64,000 bases of DNA from an uncultured Dorea sp. (lineage in GTDB: Bacteria > Bacillota > Clostridia > Lachnospirales > Lachnospiraceae), in assembly GCA_910580235.1 (NCBI GenBank), contig CAJTVU010000001.1, positions 62,001 to 126,000 of the forward strand, given 5' to 3'. A program made the position numbers and the translations under genes. Positions 9,085 to 16,087 of the stretch are shown one piece after another. The notes below the pieces were generated by a model. The model was given only the letters and a program-made list of their open reading frames with translations. It did not search any database and was not told the DNA's origin. The stretch's first letter is position 1, and each line of letters opens with the position of its first letter.

Positions 9085-9948
9085 ATGGATGCCACACAGC
9101 TTGAGTATTTCAAAATCATTGCCGAGACAGGATCTCTTACGAAAGCGGCGGAAATGCTGCATATCTCTCAGCCTGCTATGAGCGCCATGCTCAAAAAGCT
9201 TGAGGAAGAATTAAATGCTCAGCTTTTTGACCGGACGCCCAACCGGATCAGTCTGAACGCAACAGGCGAGGCAGCGCTTGTCCATGTGGGCAACATTTTG
9301 CGAGATATTGAACATTTGAAAGCGGACGTCGCCGCCCTGTCGCAAAAAAGCCCGTCCTTATCCATCGCTTTTTGCGATCCTGGGCTTCGCTGGTTCTGCG
9401 TTCCTCGCTTTTCTCTTGCCTGCCCGGATGTAAAAGTGAACGACGAGCTATATGAAAAATCGGATATCGCAGAACAGCTTTTGAACAGGGCTTTTGATAT
9501 CGCCATTATGCCCGAGGCAATACAGAGCACGAAGATACAGAGCATTTCCTTTTTGGATGACCATGTGTTCCTTTCTATCCCTTTCGAAAATAAGCTTGCT
9601 GACAAAGAAAGCATATACTTAGAAGAAATCCCCGCTCAGCCACTTTTAGTACCGCAGATCGGGGGCTATTTTATCGCTCAGATGGAAAAAATCATATCCG
9701 AAAAAAATCCGCAAGTCTCCATTGTCAAAAATGAATATAACATTACCCAGCACTTAATAAGAACCACAAATTTTTTGGCGTCTATCTCCACATTGTCATA
9801 CGATCTACGCAACGACGGCACGGACAGGATACGCATACCTGTCAATAATCCTGAATTGAACGTAACCTATCATATCTCGTTCCTGAAGTCCAACAAAGAA
9901 AAGGTTAGAAAGTTTCTTGAATGGGCAAAAGAAATCTCTACTCTGTAA
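9085..9948 (+). CDS. LysR family transcriptional regulator
   Basis: 287 residues: N-terminal winged helix-turn-helix (about residues 1-60, TGSLTKAAEMLHISQPAMSAMLKKLEEELNAQLF-type signature, here seen as GSLTKAAEMLHISQPAMS), a linker helix and a PBP2-type effector domain (about 90-285). It should control the divergent aldo/keto reductase-GNAT unit through the dyads in the intergenic region. A GATAGGAGC ribosome site precedes the ATG. The 3' end overlaps the end of the convergent arginase remnant by 11 bp. Confidence 0.9.
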   Translation: MDATQLEYFKIIAETGSLTKAAEMLHISQPAMSAMLKKLEEELNAQLFDRTPNRISLNATGEAALVHVGNILRDIEHLKADVAALSQKSPSLSIAFCDPGLRWFCVPRFSLACPDVKVNDELYEKSDIAEQLLNRAFDIAIMPEAIQSTKIQSISFLDDHVFLSIPFENKLADKESIYLEEIPAQPLLVPQIGGYFIAQMEKIISEKNPQVSIVKNEYNITQHLIRTTNFLASISTLSYDLRNDGTDRIRIPVNNPELNVTYHISFLKSNKEKVRKFLEWAKEISTL

Positions 9949-10637
9949 ATATACGGATCCCTGAAAGCATTTTGTGCAGCCTATGCTCGTCAAACGGCAG
10001 GTATTCCGCAATAGTAAACCCAATAATATCCGAACTGGCTGCGACACAATGAAATATCTCTGCCAACTTTTCCATCGTCATCTTGCCGCCGCCAGAGCCA
10101 TCCCCCGTTAACTCAGGATTTGCAAAGTAAGTTGAATGAAACTGCCTCTCATCCAGCACATCAATATCAAAATGGACAAGTATATGGTCGAACCGTCTGA
10201 TAAAGGCGATAATATCCTCATTGGAAACAAGCTCTTTCGTTTGTATTTTATAGCTCACGCCGGTATCATCGAGAAACTGCTTTTGATAATCGTGCAGTTC
10301 TTGCAAACCGATATACAATATTTCATTCGGCTTGAATTTTTCATTTTTCATCATAGAAGATAAGGGCTTGGCCCCATATCCCATTAAAGAGCCAAGCACC
10401 ATAGCATGTGCATTGGGATATCCGTCTTTTACAGCAGACACATCCGGATGTGCATCAATCCATACAATGCCTGTATTTTCATACTTTCCGTGCAAATAAT
10501 CAAACGGCGATCTCCACCTTTATCAGTTCCTGACTGTCATTTTCCGGCAGAATATGCGACAGCAGATTTGCTCCAAAATAGTAGGTTTCCAGACCACCGC
10601 TGACATAATCAGGATATAATAATCGAATTGTCTTCAT
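9938..10637 (-). pseudogene. arginase/agmatinase family protein, broken by an internal deletion
   Basis: Ureohydrolase fold (metal-dependent hydrolysis of a guanidino group). The N-terminus starts at the ATG at 10637 with AGGGAGGTGAGG upstream and reads MKTIRLLYPDYVSGGLETYY..., ending at a TGA after about 45 residues. A second frame then resumes as PFDYLHGKYENTGIVWIDAHPDVS..., running to 9938. The metal-binding motifs WIDAHPD and HFDIDVLD are intact. About 50-60 residues that normally join the two parts (holding the first metal-binding His in GG-H) are missing, and the join shifts the frame. The 185-codon downstream part may still be translated, but is unlikely to be active. Confidence 0.8.
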
Positions 10638-10692
10638 ATCCTCACCTCCCTTTCGGCCTTCGTCTTACATGAAAGAGCCCTATGCCCTCACG

Positions 10693-10890
10693 TCAATGTG
10701 TAGATCCTGAGCAGACAAACTGGCGTATGGATCCGTCGTACTCATAATCTATCCCTTTCAATATATTTACAATGCTCTCTCGATCCGCCTGCATATCCTC
10801 GCACAGCGCATCCAATGTCTTATATTGATCCCGCAGCTTCATATTCACGGCACTTAAGAGCATCACAGGGTCTTTCGGCAGCTGCATCAT
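10693..10890 (-). CDS. DUF4250 domain-containing protein
   Basis: A 65-residue protein opening with MMQLPKDPVMLLSAVNMKLRDQY and containing a short helical domain that I recognise as DUF4250, a widespread Firmicutes family of unknown function. The ATG overlaps the stop of fthC (ATGA-type), and GGAGGA lies just upstream, so it is translationally coupled to the folate enzyme. Confidence 0.8.
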   Translation of the reverse strand: MMQLPKDPVMLLSAVNMKLRDQYKTLDALCEDMQADRESIVNILKGIDYEYDGSIRQFVCSGSTH

Positions 10891-11456
10891 AATATCCTCC
10901 TCTCCGTCACAATAATATCCGGCTTTATATCTGTCGCATCATGAGGCACTTCAGGAAGGATCTGGTACTCGAACGCCAGAGCCATCGTATGGAGCTGATG
11001 ATGCACGCTTAAATACCGGTCATAATACCCTCCCCCATAACCGATACGGTTCCGTTCTCTGTCAAAAGCCACCCCCGGCACGATCATAAGGCTTCCTGCC
11101 TCAAAGGCCCCCACATCTTCACCAGGGCGCTTCTCCGGCTCCAGTATTCCAAATGCTCCCGCCTTCAATTGCTCAAAGCCATCCAGCCGGAAGAACTCCA
11201 TCTGGCCGCCTTCCACGCGCGGTACGAACACTTTCTTACCGCGCCTCCAAGACTCCTCTATGATCCCTCTCGTCCCCGCCTCCCCGCGGAAATCCACGTA
11301 ACAGCATATGGCCGGGGCTTTCAGGAACCACGCATGAGCTGTCGCCCGTCTCTCAATCTCCTGCGTTCCCCTCTGCCACACAGCAGCTTCTGTGCTGTCC
11401 CGCACGCTTAACATCTCTTTCCTAATTTCCTTTTTCCTGTCGTCTTTTATTCCCAA
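10887..11456 (-). CDS. fthC: 5-formyltetrahydrofolate cyclo-ligase
   Basis: Converts 5-formyl-THF to 5,10-methenyl-THF using ATP. Family signatures: KKEIRKEML at the N-terminus, CCYVDFRGE, VFVPRVEG, and the strong C-terminal motif RIGYGGGYYDRYL, then LAFEYQILPEVPHDATD. The start is uncertain. I prefer a TTG at 11456, which places KKEIRKEM close to the N-terminus as in the family and has GGTGAG a few bases upstream; an ATG at 11498 in the same frame would overlap the upstream gene more. It overlaps the DUF896 gene upstream and the DUF4250 gene downstream, so three genes are tightly packed. Confidence 0.9.
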   Translation of the reverse strand: MGIKDDRKKEIRKEMLSVRDSTEAAVWQRGTQEIERRATAHAWFLKAPAICCYVDFRGEAGTRGIIEESWRRGKKVFVPRVEGGQMEFFRLDGFEQLKAGAFGILEPEKRPGEDVGAFEAGSLMIVPGVAFDRERNRIGYGGGYYDRYLSVHHQLHTMALAFEYQILPEVPHDATDIKPDIIVTERRIL

Positions 11457-11655
11457 ACTTCTCACCCAGATCCGTAATGCTCCCATCTGCTTCCACAATA
11501 GAAATATTGTCCAGCTGGCTTTTTAAATTCCGCTTAAAAGAATCAATATACTCCCGTCTTAACACTTGCTGCTCTTTGGCCTCTTCCTCTGTCAGCCCTT
11601 CCGCCTTTGATTTATGGTACAGCTCATTGATACGCGCGATCTTCTTCTCATCCAT
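11422..11655 (-). CDS. DUF896 (YnzC family) protein
   Basis: A 77-residue helical protein with the family signature RINELYHKSKAEGLTEEEAKEQQVLRREYIDSFKRN (a two-helix hairpin at residues 5-45). YnzC/DUF896 proteins are small cytoplasmic Firmicutes proteins of unknown molecular role. The 3' end overlaps the start region of fthC. Confidence 0.88.
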   Translation of the reverse strand: MDEKKIARINELYHKSKAEGLTEEEAKEQQVLRREYIDSFKRNLKSQLDNISIVEADGSITDLGEKFGNKRRQEKGN

Positions 11656-11725
11656 ATCCGCACCTTCCCTTCTTAAACACTTTCTTCATCTTACATTATG
11701 AAATCCTTCTTTTTCCTCATATCAT

Positions 11726-12052
11726 TTAGGAAAGTTGTTTTTTATAGTTTATCCCCCATTCTTCCATAGCCATGATGATAGGGCGCATAGACCGCCCTAA
11801 ATCATTTAAAGCGTATTCCACACGGGGCGGTACTTCCGGGTAAACAGTGCGGGTAATAATTCCGTCTGCTTCCATAGAGCGCAAACTATCCGTTAAAACT
11901 TTTTGGCTGATACCCTCTAAAGATTTTTTTAATTCATTGAAACGCCACGGACGTTGTAAAAGGTTACGCAAGATAAGCAATTTCCATTTGCTTCCGATAA
12001 GCTGTACGGTTGTTGCTACCGGACATTCCGGCAGTTCTTCTTTTGTCAGCAT
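11726..12052 (-). CDS. HxlR family transcriptional regulator
   Basis: A 108-residue winged helix protein: CPVATTVQLIGSKWKLLILRNLL, RFNELKKSLEGISQKVLTDSLRSMEADGIITR and a wing. The single Cys at residue 10 is the position used for thiol/electrophile sensing in HxlR proteins such as YodB and HypR. AAAGGAGC precedes the ATG at 12052. It is divergent from the Cys-repeat peptide cassette and is its likely repressor or redox sensor (inference from position). Confidence 0.9.
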   Translation of the reverse strand: MLTKEELPECPVATTVQLIGSKWKLLILRNLLQRPWRFNELKKSLEGISQKVLTDSLRSMEADGIITRTVYPEVPPRVEYALNDLGRSMRPIIMAMEEWGINYKKQLS

Positions 12053-12096
12053 AAAATAGCTCCTTTCAAAAGTTCAAAAAAGAATGTTGCACCCCA

Positions 12097-12125
12097 ATTA
12101 TAATATAATAATCGCTTCCATTCAA
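12097..12125 (-). promoter_or_regulatory. sigma-A type promoter of the HxlR gene
   Basis: Reading leftward, TTGAAT (12125-12120), a 17-bp spacer and TATAAT (12102-12097) form a near-consensus promoter 45 bp ahead of the HxlR start codon. Confidence 0.65.
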
Positions 12126-12130
12126 GAGAA

Positions 12131-12153
12131 GTTACAAAAAAGTGACTAAGTAA
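12131..12153. promoter_or_regulatory. candidate HxlR operator in the divergent region
   Basis: GTTACAAAAAAGTGACTAAG then TAA contains TTAC...GTAA half sites and a repeated A-G-T-N-A-C element. It lies just upstream of the hxlR promoter and about 95 bp before the peptide gene. HxlR proteins bind short A/T-rich dyads of this kind; the assignment is tentative. Confidence 0.3.
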
Positions 12154-12247
12154 TAGATTTGTGCGTACTTTTTCTCGTTCTCATCATGCCGTACAATGTA
12201 CACAAGGAACAAGAAAGTTCCTAAATTCACAATGGAGGTATTGAAAA

Positions 12248-12421
12248 ATGGCACTCTCAAATTTAACTGGTTGGAATGAAAAATCTGCTACATCTGCTTG
12301 TGGGGCTTCGGATAAGCCGGAAGAAAAGCCCGCCTCTTGCGGTTCTGCTTGTGGGGCTTCGGACAAGCCGGAAGAAAAGCCCGCCTCTTGTGGTTCTGCT
12401 TGCGGGGCTTCGGACAAATAA
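12248..12421 (+). CDS. Cys-repeat RiPP precursor-like peptide (ACGX-repeat type)
   Basis: A 57-residue peptide: leader MALSNLTGWNEKSAT, then two full copies of the 17-residue unit SACGASDKPEEKPASCG (residues 16-32 and 33-49) and a third truncated copy SACGASDK at the C-terminus. Cysteines are at 18, 31, 35, 48 and 52, each followed by Gly. The matching 51-bp DNA repeats start at 12293, 12344 and 12395. GGAGG lies 10 nt before the ATG. The next gene is a radical SAM/SPASM enzyme, so this is most likely its substrate. I recall an 'ACGX-repeat' peptide family paired with a radical SAM family in NCBI annotation, which fits; the mature product and its function are unknown to me. Confidence 0.8.
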   Translation: MALSNLTGWNEKSATSACGASDKPEEKPASCGSACGASDKPEEKPASCGSACGASDK

Positions 12422-12439
12422 GGAGTTTGAATTCCAACG

Positions 12440-12471
12440 ATCTCCGGCGGGGCTGCTGTCCTGTCGGAGAT
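12440..12471 (+). promoter_or_regulatory. hairpin after the precursor gene, possible attenuator
   Basis: ATCTCCG (12440-12446) pairs with CGGAGAT (12465-12471) 18 bp after the peptide stop. There is no clear T-tract, so it may stabilise or partly terminate the precursor transcript and keep the enzyme genes at lower expression. Confidence 0.35.
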
Positions 12472-12525
12472 ACTTTCAAATAAAATCCGATATTGCCCTC
12501 AGTGTACAAAGGCACACACGAAGGG

Positions 12526-12801
12526 TACCCTCAGTGTACAAGGGGACACACGGTCGGAAAAGAACCAATTTTTGTCCCTGCTATGTTGCTTTCATTCCGC
12601 ATACGTCCAGTATGCGTCAATCAAGCGCCTTGCATGGGCAAAAATTGATTTCTTTCCGACTCTTCGACCCTGACCATGATATTTGAGTGAGTTTCAAGGC
12701 AGACGATTGAAGCGTACTGGACGTACGCTGATTGAGGATAACGCAGAAAATCGCTCAAATATCATGGCTCAGGGCGTGTGTCCCCTTGTACACTGAGGGT
12801 A
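12526..12801. mobile_element. 276-bp MITE-like element with 27-bp perfect terminal inverted repeats
   Basis: The left end TACCCTCAGTGTACAAGGGG plus ACACACG (12526-12552) is repeated exactly in inverse orientation at 12775-12801. Inside are two stem-loops: 12553-12660 (GTCGGAAAAGAACCAATTTT arm) and 12667-12774 (CCCTGACCATGATATTTGAG arm), whose loops carry mirrored GCRTACTGGACGTAYGC cores. No coding capacity. The ends fall at TA, which would suit a TA-targeting transposase supplied in trans (inference). A further partial end lies directly before it (12496-12521). It separates the precursor peptide from its maturase; together these explain the 426-bp gap. Confidence 0.85.
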
Positions 12802-12847
12802 TCGGTTTTAGATAAATATTAAATGGCTATCAAACGGAGGAGACAAC

Positions 12848-13882
12848 ATGAAACGATACTTTGCTTTTCAGTGGCATATTACGGACGAGTGCGACCAACG
12901 CTGTAAACACTGTTACATTTTTTCCGAGGATAATTGTAAAAAACTGGATACAATGGATTGGGCGCAAATGCAGGAAACTTTTTATAACTGTCTTGATTTT
13001 TGTGAAGTTTATGGGAGGCTGCCTTATTTTTATATCACTGGCGGCGACCCTATTCTGCACCGGGATTTTTGGCGGTTTCTTACTCTGATAAAAGAGCATG
13101 AAATCCCATTTACGATTTTAGGAAATCCGTTTCATTTATCAGATGAGGTTTGCCAAAAATTAAAATCATATGGCTGTCAAAAATACCAGCTGTCCCTTGA
13201 CGGAATGAAAGATACCCACGATTGGCTTCGTAAACCGGGTTCTTTTGATTGTACTCTTGAAAAAATTGCTTGTATCAAAAAGGCGGGGATCCGTTCTGTC
13301 ATTATGACTACGGTATCTGGTACGAACATCAAGGAAGTTCCCGATATAATTGATACTGTTGTTTCTGCTGGCGCCGATGTGTTTGCTTTTGCCCGTTACT
13401 GCCCCACCAGTGAAGAAAAAGACACTGGTATTTCTCCGCTTGAATACCGGGAATTGCTTGATATATGCTATAACAAATTTCAGAAATATGAGGCGGAGGG
13501 CTGTCACACCTATTTTAACAAGAAAGACCACCTTTGGACGCTTTATGAGTATGAAAAAGGAATTTTCAAAATCCCGGAAGCCGAACAGGACGGCATGATA
13601 TACGGCGGCTGTAATTGTGGCAACTGTCACATGACAATCTTACCAACGGGAGATGTTTACGCCTGCCGCCGGGTACAGGGCAGCAAAGTCGGAAACGTAT
13701 TTAATGACCGTCTTGCAGATGTCTGGGTTTGCCAAATGGAAGCATATCGTGATTATACAAAATTTGAGAAATGTTCCAAGTGCGAGCTGCTTGCATTTTG
13801 CCGTGGCTGCCCCGCAGTAGCAAGTGGGAAAGACGGGAACTTTTATGCGGCTGATCCGCAATGCTGGAAGGAGGTTGTTTGA
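12848..13882 (+). CDS. radical SAM/SPASM peptide-modifying enzyme
   Basis: 344 residues. The radical SAM cluster motif is C15-xxx-C19-xx-C22 (DECDQRCKHCYIF), with the SAM-contacting GGDP at residues 65-68 and the strand YQLSLDGM. The C-terminal third is a SPASM domain with about nine cysteines: GGCNCGNC, then LPTGDVYACRRVQGSKVGN, then CSKCELLAFCRGCP and a final QCW, able to hold auxiliary 4Fe-4S clusters. This architecture is typical of enzymes that install thioether or C-C crosslinks in ribosomal peptides. CGGAGGAG precedes the ATG. It ends 2 bp before the nitroreductase start. The adjacent Cys-repeat peptide is the expected substrate. Confidence 0.9.
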   Translation: MKRYFAFQWHITDECDQRCKHCYIFSEDNCKKLDTMDWAQMQETFYNCLDFCEVYGRLPYFYITGGDPILHRDFWRFLTLIKEHEIPFTILGNPFHLSDEVCQKLKSYGCQKYQLSLDGMKDTHDWLRKPGSFDCTLEKIACIKKAGIRSVIMTTVSGTNIKEVPDIIDTVVSAGADVFAFARYCPTSEEKDTGISPLEYRELLDICYNKFQKYEAEGCHTYFNKKDHLWTLYEYEKGIFKIPEAEQDGMIYGGCNCGNCHMTILPTGDVYACRRVQGSKVGNVFNDRLADVWVCQMEAYRDYTKFEKCSKCELLAFCRGCPAVASGKDGNFYAADPQCWKEVV

Positions 13883-13884
13883 TT

Positions 13885-14472
13885 ATGAATGAAACAATGC
13901 AGACTATTCTACACCGCCGTGCAATCAGGCGTTTTGACGCAAGGCAGATAGATGAAGAACTTTTACAGCAGATATTACAGGCGGGGCTTTATGCTCCAAG
14001 CGCGGGCGGGAAACAGGGAGTGATTTTTGCAGTATGCCAGGACAAAGAAGTGAATGAACGGTTAGGGAAAATCAAACGGGCAAACTCTAATCCCCATATG
14101 GCAACGGCGAAAAACTATGTATCTAAAGAACAGCCGAGTATTGCAGACGACCCTAAGCTGGTAAATGCTTTTTATGACGCACCGACCGTTATTACAATGT
14201 TTGCCCCGAAAAATTTTCTCTTTTCTGTAGATGATTGTGCAGTTGCCGCTGAAAATATGATGTTGGCAGCGGACTCTTTGGGTATTGGTTCTTGTTATAT
14301 CGGGCAAGGCTGGACGGCTTTTGCGGATAGCTACGGACAGGAAATCTTGCGTAAATGGGAAATCCGCACAGATTATTATGCCGTCATGCAGCTCTTGTTA
14401 GGCTATCCAAAAGCAGACGACAAGCACCCCGCAGCAAAAGCTCGCAAAAACGATAGGATTTTAAGATTTTAG
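13885..14472 (+). CDS. nitroreductase family flavoprotein
   Basis: A 195-residue FMN-dependent oxidoreductase with the family's N-terminal RRAIRRFDARQIDEELLQQILQAGLYAPSAGGKQ pattern (FMN-binding RR.IR.F and APSA), a central domain with NMMLAADSLGIGSCYIGQG, and the C-terminal LLGYPK strand. Electron donor is probably NAD(P)H. I chose the ATG at 13885, with AAGGAGG 9 nt upstream, immediately after the radical SAM stop. Strict coupling suggests a role in the same pathway, for example oxidation or reduction of the modified peptide, but this is inference. Confidence 0.9.
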   Translation: MNETMQTILHRRAIRRFDARQIDEELLQQILQAGLYAPSAGGKQGVIFAVCQDKEVNERLGKIKRANSNPHMATAKNYVSKEQPSIADDPKLVNAFYDAPTVITMFAPKNFLFSVDDCAVAAENMMLAADSLGIGSCYIGQGWTAFADSYGQEILRKWEIRTDYYAVMQLLLGYPKADDKHPAAKARKNDRILRF

Positions 14473-14520
14473 CTTTCTGAAAGTTGGAATCAATGACGGA
14501 GTAGACAGCGCACGTAGTAG

Positions 14521-14727
14521 TTTGTAAGCAGCGAGGGGATTGTAGTTAGGAACCCTCGGACGCTCTCTGCCCGCAAGCTCCATCTGCAAAATCTATGCCC
14601 GGGCAGGATGGTCGGCGAGAACGCCTCCCATCTGCCGGGCTAACATTTTCCAAGATAGATCTTCCGGGCCTCCCGCTTAACCCTCGCTTATCCTATCTAC
14701 AATCCCCTCGCTAATCTACATACTTAC
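14521..14727. repeat. long imperfect palindrome (family D, copy 1)
   Basis: TTTGTAAGCAGCGAGGGGAT at the left end pairs with the inverse of the segment ending CTACATACTTAC at 14727; GAGGGGATTGTAG is exact in both. An inner hairpin GCCCGGGCAGGATGG / CCCATCTGCCGGGC (14597-14640) caps it. It follows the nitroreductase by 48 bp and may end that transcript. The 948 bp from 14473 to 15420 contain this, a 44-bp duplicated segment of the ygiT 3' end (14773-14816), and the family A repeat; no gene is seen. Confidence 0.75.
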
Positions 14728-14772
14728 AGCCTCCAGATTCCTGTTAAAGAGGAATTTCTTCATTGATACCAT

Positions 14773-14816
14773 AAGTAGTAAATGCACATCTACTGTCCTT
14801 ATATAGCATCTTCTAC
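14773..14816. repeat. degenerate direct copy of the ygiT 3' end
   Basis: The segment AGTAGTAAATGC...CTGTCCTTATATAGCATCTTCTAC matches 15394-15437 (GGTAGTAAACGC...CTGTCCTTATGCAACATACTCTAC), which includes the last codons and stop of the ygiT-like gene. About 620 bp lie between the two copies. Confidence 0.6.
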
Positions 14817-14937
14817 CCATCCGGGCATCCCGTAATACACGCCCCTGACCGGAACGAGTGGACTTCGTTTAACAAGGCATACTTAACAAATATACCTTTA
14901 AGGCAGAAAATGCCATACGCTCTGAGCCATATGAGAT

Positions 14938-15391
14938 CTGAGCGATCCTCTATGTAATCTGGAACGGCGGATTACAGGCCTATCTTGGCATGTACTGTAA
15001 AAACGCCCCGGGCATATACAGCTGCATAAGCAAGACTTCAAGTGGAGCGTTCTGAGTACAGTTTGTTTTGATTGTTATTTTCTATATGCGAGTCCCTCTG
15101 GACAAGCATATAAGAAAATCTACAATCACTCAAACGGACGAAGTAGAGCGTAACGGTCTTGCGGTGCAGCTATATATGCCGGGGCGTTATTTTCATACAC
15201 TCTCAAACGGACGAAGTAAAGCGTAACGGTCTTGCGGTGCAGCTATATATGCTGGGGCGTTATTTTCATACACTCTCAAACGGACGAAGTAAGCGAAGCG
15301 GTCTTGCGGTGCAGCTATATATGCACGGGGCGCTATTTCCATACAAACTCAAACGGACGAAATAGAGCGCGGCGGTCTTGCTATTTATGCC
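14938..15391. repeat. long palindromic repeat, family A copy 2, with four right arms
   Basis: A leader (14938-15002, containing GGCGGATTACA and CTTGGCATGTACTGTAAAA) is shared with copy 3. The left arm (15003-15036) carries CAGCTGCATAAGCAAGAC, followed by the central hairpin (15069-15125) and four right-arm units of about 74 bp, each with CTCAAACGGACGAARTA and GGTCTTGC, the last one shortened. An apparent reading frame through the units only reflects the repeat. Confidence 0.85.
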
Positions 15392-15420
15392 ACAGGTAGT
15401 AAACGCTCTTCCCGCTGTCC

Positions 15421-15645
15421 TTATGCAACATACTCTACAATCGCTACTTCCGTAAGCACGCCTTTCAGTTTTTCAATAATCTCCTCAATCTTTGCTACGA
15501 CATCTCCACTATAAGATACTTCTCCACATTGGCCACATTTATGACAAGGTACATTCCTGATTATAATAAAATGTCCATTCAAATCGACCATATAATTACT
15601 GACGTCCTCTTTCATCGTACCTTTGCAATAAAAACATCTGCTCAT
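15421..15645 (-). CDS. YgiT-type zinc finger protein (MqsA-like antitoxin)
   Basis: About 74 residues with two CxxC pairs, CFYCKG and CHKCGQCGE, separated by about 30 residues, as in the N-terminal zinc domain of MqsA/YgiT, followed by a short helix. No helix-turn-helix domain is present, so it is the short version. The start is ambiguous: the ATG at 15654 overlaps the upstream stop but is too close to GGAAGG; the ATG at 15645 has good spacing. It is coupled to the DUF4258 gene, forming a toxin-antitoxin-like pair. Confidence 0.82.
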   Translation of the reverse strand: MSRCFYCKGTMKEDVSNYMVDLNGHFIIIRNVPCHKCGQCGEVSYSGDVVAKIEEIIEKLKGVLTEVAIVEYVA

Positions 15646-15650
15646 ACTAT

Positions 15651-15959
15651 TCATTCCTTCCTATACTTAAATTGTCTATCCCACTTTTCAGCATCCGGCT
15701 CATATACTGTAACGAGCCAGATTTTATCTTCTGTAGCTCCTATTACGACATGTAATATTCTTCTGTTCATAGTCCTTCCCAAAACTAAACAGCTTGGATA
15801 AGGATAATCTGTTGGATATTCCTCTATAATCTCCCCGTTTCTAATTACTTCTTTAATTTCTTCATAAGTAATATTTCTTTGCTGAAATCGCATAAGGATA
15901 TGCTGTGTAATTTCAATACAGGAATCATCACACCGTCTTCTTATTTCCTCCATATTCAT
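15651..15959 (-). CDS. DUF4258 domain-containing protein, probable toxin partner
   Basis: 102 residues with the DUF4258 pattern: ITQHILMRFQQRNITYEEIKEVIRNGEIIEEYPTDYPYPSCLVLG, then RILHVVIGATEDKIWLVTVYEPDAEKW. This small barnase/RelE-like fold is often encoded just before YgiT-type zinc finger proteins and is assumed to be the toxin of the pair (family knowledge; activity not shown). The stop overlaps the start region of the zinc finger gene. Confidence 0.85.
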   Translation of the reverse strand: MNMEEIRRRCDDSCIEITQHILMRFQQRNITYEEIKEVIRNGEIIEEYPTDYPYPSCLVLGRTMNRRILHVVIGATEDKIWLVTVYEPDAEKWDRQFKYRKE

Positions 15960-16021
15960 ATCTGTAGAATCTACCCTTCAATTTTCTTATTTATCTTGAT
16001 ACTATTTTATTATACATGAAA

Positions 16022-16049
16022 TCACCCTCAGTGTACAAGGGCACACACG
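16022..16049. repeat. solo end of the MITE-like family E
   Basis: CACCCTCAGTGTACAAGGGC plus ACACACGG matches the 27-bp terminal repeat of the element at 12526-12801 with one or two changes, but no inverse partner lies nearby. Confidence 0.6.
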
Positions 16050-16087
16050 GTCAGTACAGAGCAAATTTAAATTCAATGCCATTAAAG

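Noticed and set aside
12276..12686. Rightward 136-codon frame overlapping the Cys-repeat peptide in another frame
   Set aside because: Its repeat content only mirrors the peptide DNA repeats, and it runs into the MITE-like element. The 57-codon frame has the ribosome site and the sensible composition.
15159..15365. Reading frame of 68 codons with a repeated RSK-R-GLAVQLYM-like peptide
   Set aside because: It is produced by reading through the family A right arms; the same DNA repeats occur without an open frame at 16340-16540, and there is no ribosome site.
14938..15391. CRISPR-like array
   Set aside because: The repeats are about 74 bp without spacers of constant length, are arms of a palindrome, and no cas genes are present.
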